In this document: positions 62,158 through 64,000 of the stretch, piece after piece
Position numbering within the stretch: position 1 is the stretch's first letter
How the letters are laid out: every line of letters starts with the position of its first letter
NCBI RefSeq assembly: GCF_001921865.1
Contig: NZ_MSCT01000019.1
Span: 533,673 to 597,672 of the forward strand
Length of the DNA stretch: 64,000 nt
Source of the DNA: Pseudomonas chlororaphis
GTDB lineage: Bacteria > Pseudomonadota > Gammaproteobacteria > Pseudomonadales > Pseudomonadaceae
Direction: 5' to 3'
Program-made: the position numbers and the translations under genes
The notes under the pieces: generated by a model
Database searches by the model: none
What the model saw: only the letters and a program-made list of their open reading frames with translations
What the model was told of the DNA's origin: nothing

Positions 62158-62772
62158 TCAGTAACCGACGGTGAAACGCTGGCGGGAATGTTTCGGCGAT
62201 TCCAGTTCGTCGATCAGGGCGATGGCGTAGTCGGCGAAGGTGATCCAGCTCTTGCCTTCGGCACTCACCAGCAGATGGTCCTGGCCCAGGCGGAAGGTGC
62301 CGCGGCGCTCGCCTTCGACGAACTCCGCCGACGGCGACAGGAAGGTCCAGTCCAGGTCCTGCTCCTGACGCAACGCATCGAGGAACAGACTGCCAGCGCT
62401 GGCCTCAGGTTTGTACTCGTCCGGAAAACCCGGCGCGTCGATCACCCGGCTGCCGTCGGGCAACAGCAGCGAACCGGCGCCGCCCACCACCAGCAGGCGC
62501 TTGACCCCGGCACGCTTCACCGGGTCGATCACCGCCTTGGCCGGGATGGTGGAAAAGTGCGCCGCGCTGATCACCGCATCGTGACCGGCGACCGCCGCCT
62601 GCAACGCCGCGCCGTCCAGCACGTCGACCGCCTTGCTGGTCACACCGGCACGGTTGCCGATTTTCGCCGGGTTGCGGGCAATCGCGGTCACGCTATGGCC
62701 GCGACGCAGGGCTTCTTCCAGCAGTTGGCTACCGGCACGTCCGGTGGCGCCAATGATTGCAATCTTGCTCAT
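62158..62772 (-). CDS. NAD(P)-binding Rossmann oxidoreductase (NmrA/SDR-like)
   Basis: A 204-residue atypical short-chain dehydrogenase. The N-terminal MSKIAIIGATGRAGSQLLEEALRRGHSVTAIARNP gives the GxxGxxG motif. No canonical YxxxK is evident, and the second half (RLLVVGGAGSLLLPDG, DWTFLSPSAEF, SWITFADYAIALIDELE) is typical of NAD(P)H-binding flavin-reductase/NmrA-like proteins. The substrate is unknown. It lies 76 nt downstream of the MBL-fold gene in the same orientation and may be co-transcribed with it. Confidence 0.85.
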   Translation of the reverse strand: MSKIAIIGATGRAGSQLLEEALRRGHSVTAIARNPAKIGNRAGVTSKAVDVLDGAALQAAVAGHDAVISAAHFSTIPAKAVIDPVKRAGVKRLLVVGGAGSLLLPDGSRVIDAPGFPDEYKPEASAGSLFLDALRQEQDLDWTFLSPSAEFVEGERRGTFRLGQDHLLVSAEGKSWITFADYAIALIDELESPKHSRQRFTVGY

Positions 62773-62848
62773 GACAGTTCTCCAGTTTCGGTAAGTGACA
62801 CAAAGCCTTGCAGGGGGAGCCCCCGCGCCAGGCGCGGGGGCAGTCGAA

Positions 62849-63733
62849 TCACCACTTCATCTCGCCCTTGGCGACCTTGGCGCTCAACTCCAGGGAGCTT
62901 TCCTCGCCCAGGTCCGGGTAGCGTTTTTTCATCGCGGCGATCAGTTCCGCGGAGTCCTTGGCCTTGGCGGTTTCTTCATCGAAGGCCTTGATGTAATCGG
63001 CAGTGAAATGCACGGCGGCCAGGGAGCGGGCGCTTTCGCCCAGGTAATGGCCCGGCACCACGGTCTTGGGTTTCAGCGCGGCGATGGTGTCCAGGGTGGT
63101 CAGCCAGTCCTTGTGGGATTGCGCGGTCTGGGTGTCGGCCATCCATACATGAATGTTTTCCGCTACCACCACGCCACCGACGACTGCCTTGATCGACGGA
63201 ATCCAAACGAAGGTGCGATCAGGCTGCTTGCCGTCCAGGCCGATGATGTCCAGCTTCTGCCCTTCCAGGGTCAGGCTGTCGCCCTTGAGCACGTCCGGCA
63301 CGATGGTCTTGGCCGGCACGTCGGCGCCCATTTTCGGGCCCCAGAACGCGACTTTGCCTTCGACCGTGGCCTTGATGTGCTCGACGGTCGGCTGCGATGC
63401 CACGACCTTGGCCTTGGGGAACGCCTGGGTCAGGGTGTCCAGGCCGAAGTAGTAGTCCGGGTCACCGTGGCTGATATAGATAGTGGTCAGGCGCTTGCCG
63501 CTGGCGCGGATCTTTTCCACCAGTTGCTGGGCCTGGGATTTGCCGAACTGTGCGTCCACCAGGATCGCGTCCTGTTTGCCGCTGACCAGTACCGAGGTCA
63601 CCGGGAAGATCGCCGCGGCGCCCGGGTTGTACACGTCCAGTTTCAGGGCTGGCTGGGCGGCTGCGGCGTGGGCGGCGAAACCCAGGGTGGCGGTGGCCAG
63701 CAACAGGCGCTTGAGTGAGGTGAATCCGATCAT
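62849..63733 (-). CDS. Exported metallo-beta-lactamase-fold protein with altered metal site
   Basis: A 294-residue MBL-superfamily protein with a signal peptide (about residues 1-26, LLLATATLGFAAHAAAA). The zinc motif expected as HxHxDH reads H89-G-D91-P-D93-Y94, so two metal-binding His are replaced by Asp and Tyr. The distal PGHYLG motif keeps a His. Such a site may bind a single metal or none, or use different ligands. It is divergent from the LysR gene at the window end; the protein resembles periplasmic MBL hydrolases with unknown substrates. Confidence 0.82.
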   Translation of the reverse strand: MIGFTSLKRLLLATATLGFAAHAAAAQPALKLDVYNPGAAAIFPVTSVLVSGKQDAILVDAQFGKSQAQQLVEKIRASGKRLTTIYISHGDPDYYFGLDTLTQAFPKAKVVASQPTVEHIKATVEGKVAFWGPKMGADVPAKTIVPDVLKGDSLTLEGQKLDIIGLDGKQPDRTFVWIPSIKAVVGGVVVAENIHVWMADTQTAQSHKDWLTTLDTIAALKPKTVVPGHYLGESARSLAAVHFTADYIKAFDEETAKAKDSAELIAAMKKRYPDLGEESSLELSAKVAKGEMKW

Positions 63734-63861
63734 GTGCAGCTCCGGTGTCTGTAGGCCCTAGGTGGCCATGGCTCAGTGAAGGTGAGCAGAAGCTTAGTTG
63801 CCGCACTCATTACAAAAAATGCGATGCTTGGACATAGTTTGTTTCTGAAAGCGGGCAAATC

Positions 63862-64000
63862 ATGGATCGTCTTCAAGCAATGCGGGTCTTCGTCACTGTG
63901 GTCGACCTGGGCAGCCAGTCGGCCGCCGCCGATCACCTGGACCTCTCGCGGCCGGTGGTTTCACGCTATCTGGCGGAGCTGGAGGACTGGGTCGGCGCCC
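63862..64000 (+). CDS. LysR-family regulator, 5' end only (runs off the window)
   Basis: ATG at 63862 opens a frame to the window edge: MDRLQAMRVFVTVVDLGSQSAAADHLDLSRPVVSRYLAELEDWVGA, the start of a LysR winged helix-turn-helix. It is divergent from the MBL-fold gene 128 nt away and probably regulates it, the common LysR arrangement. About 250 residues are missing. Confidence 0.88.
   Translation, partial: MDRLQAMRVFVTVVDLGSQSAAADHLDLSRPVVSRYLAELEDWVGA

Overview
The window is high-GC proteobacterial chromosome from a fluorescent Pseudomonas (P. fluorescens / P. protegens / P. chlororaphis type). The evidence is an OprD porin close to the P. aeruginosa protein, MvaT beside purU and sbcB, a SadC-like diguanylate cyclase beside fumarase, and the scattered REP sequence related to GCGAGCAAGCTCGCTCCTACA. 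I recognise no rRNA, tRNA, IS element, prophage or CRISPR array. It is mostly core chromosome with a few accessory genes.

Bases 1-12 kb: one long leftward run encodes envelope integrity and DNA repair: dps, then an fmdB-like gene, aspS, yebC/pmpR, ruvC, ruvA, ruvB, ybgC, tolQ, tolR, tolA and tolB (cut by the window edge). A membrane-anchored cold-shock-domain gene, slyX and a HIT gene follow. Bases 12-14.2 kb hold oprD behind a long leader with a probable ArgR operator. From memory of PAO1 this is the PA0958-PA0972 block.

Bases 14.3-26.1 kb: mscS-like channel, yajQ, panE-like reductase, orphan sensor kinase, cobalamin adenosyltransferase, Nudix/ThiE fusion, GST, argJ, secA and dciA (PAO1 PA4394-PA4404 order). 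Bases 26.2-47.7 kb: HerA/YjgR-like ATPase, amino-acid-type chemoreceptor, purU, mvaT, sbcB, a six-gene MoxR operon (RDD, SpoIIM, DUF4129, DUF4350, MoxR, DUF58) coupled by overlapping start/stop codons, a PilZ gene, a lipoprotein, pykA, an operon of diguanylate cyclase with ferredoxin reductase and enoyl-CoA hydratase, and fumarase with a hairpin leader.

Bases 47.7-64 kb are more accessory: an AT-rich orphan membrane gene; a DctB/DctD-type two-component pair followed by a KgtP-like transporter with a near-consensus sigma-54 promoter, a 20-bp enhancer-like palindrome and a Crc/Hfq-type CA motif; a DUF347 membrane protein divergent from a secreted protein made of 14-residue repeats; a flavin reductase-like gene; an AraC regulator; an aldehyde dehydrogenase plus AruI-like 2-ketoarginine decarboxylase with a divergent LysR regulator; an NAD(P)-binding protein; an exported metallo-beta-lactamase-fold protein; and the start of another LysR gene.

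No large undescribed system stands out as certain. The best leads are the MoxR membrane operon, the secreted repeat protein, the AT-rich membrane orphan, the orphan terminator upstream of oprD, the fumarase leader hairpin and the sigma-54 control region at 52.1-52.25 kb. Functions are assigned from motifs and remembered family members; no database search was run.
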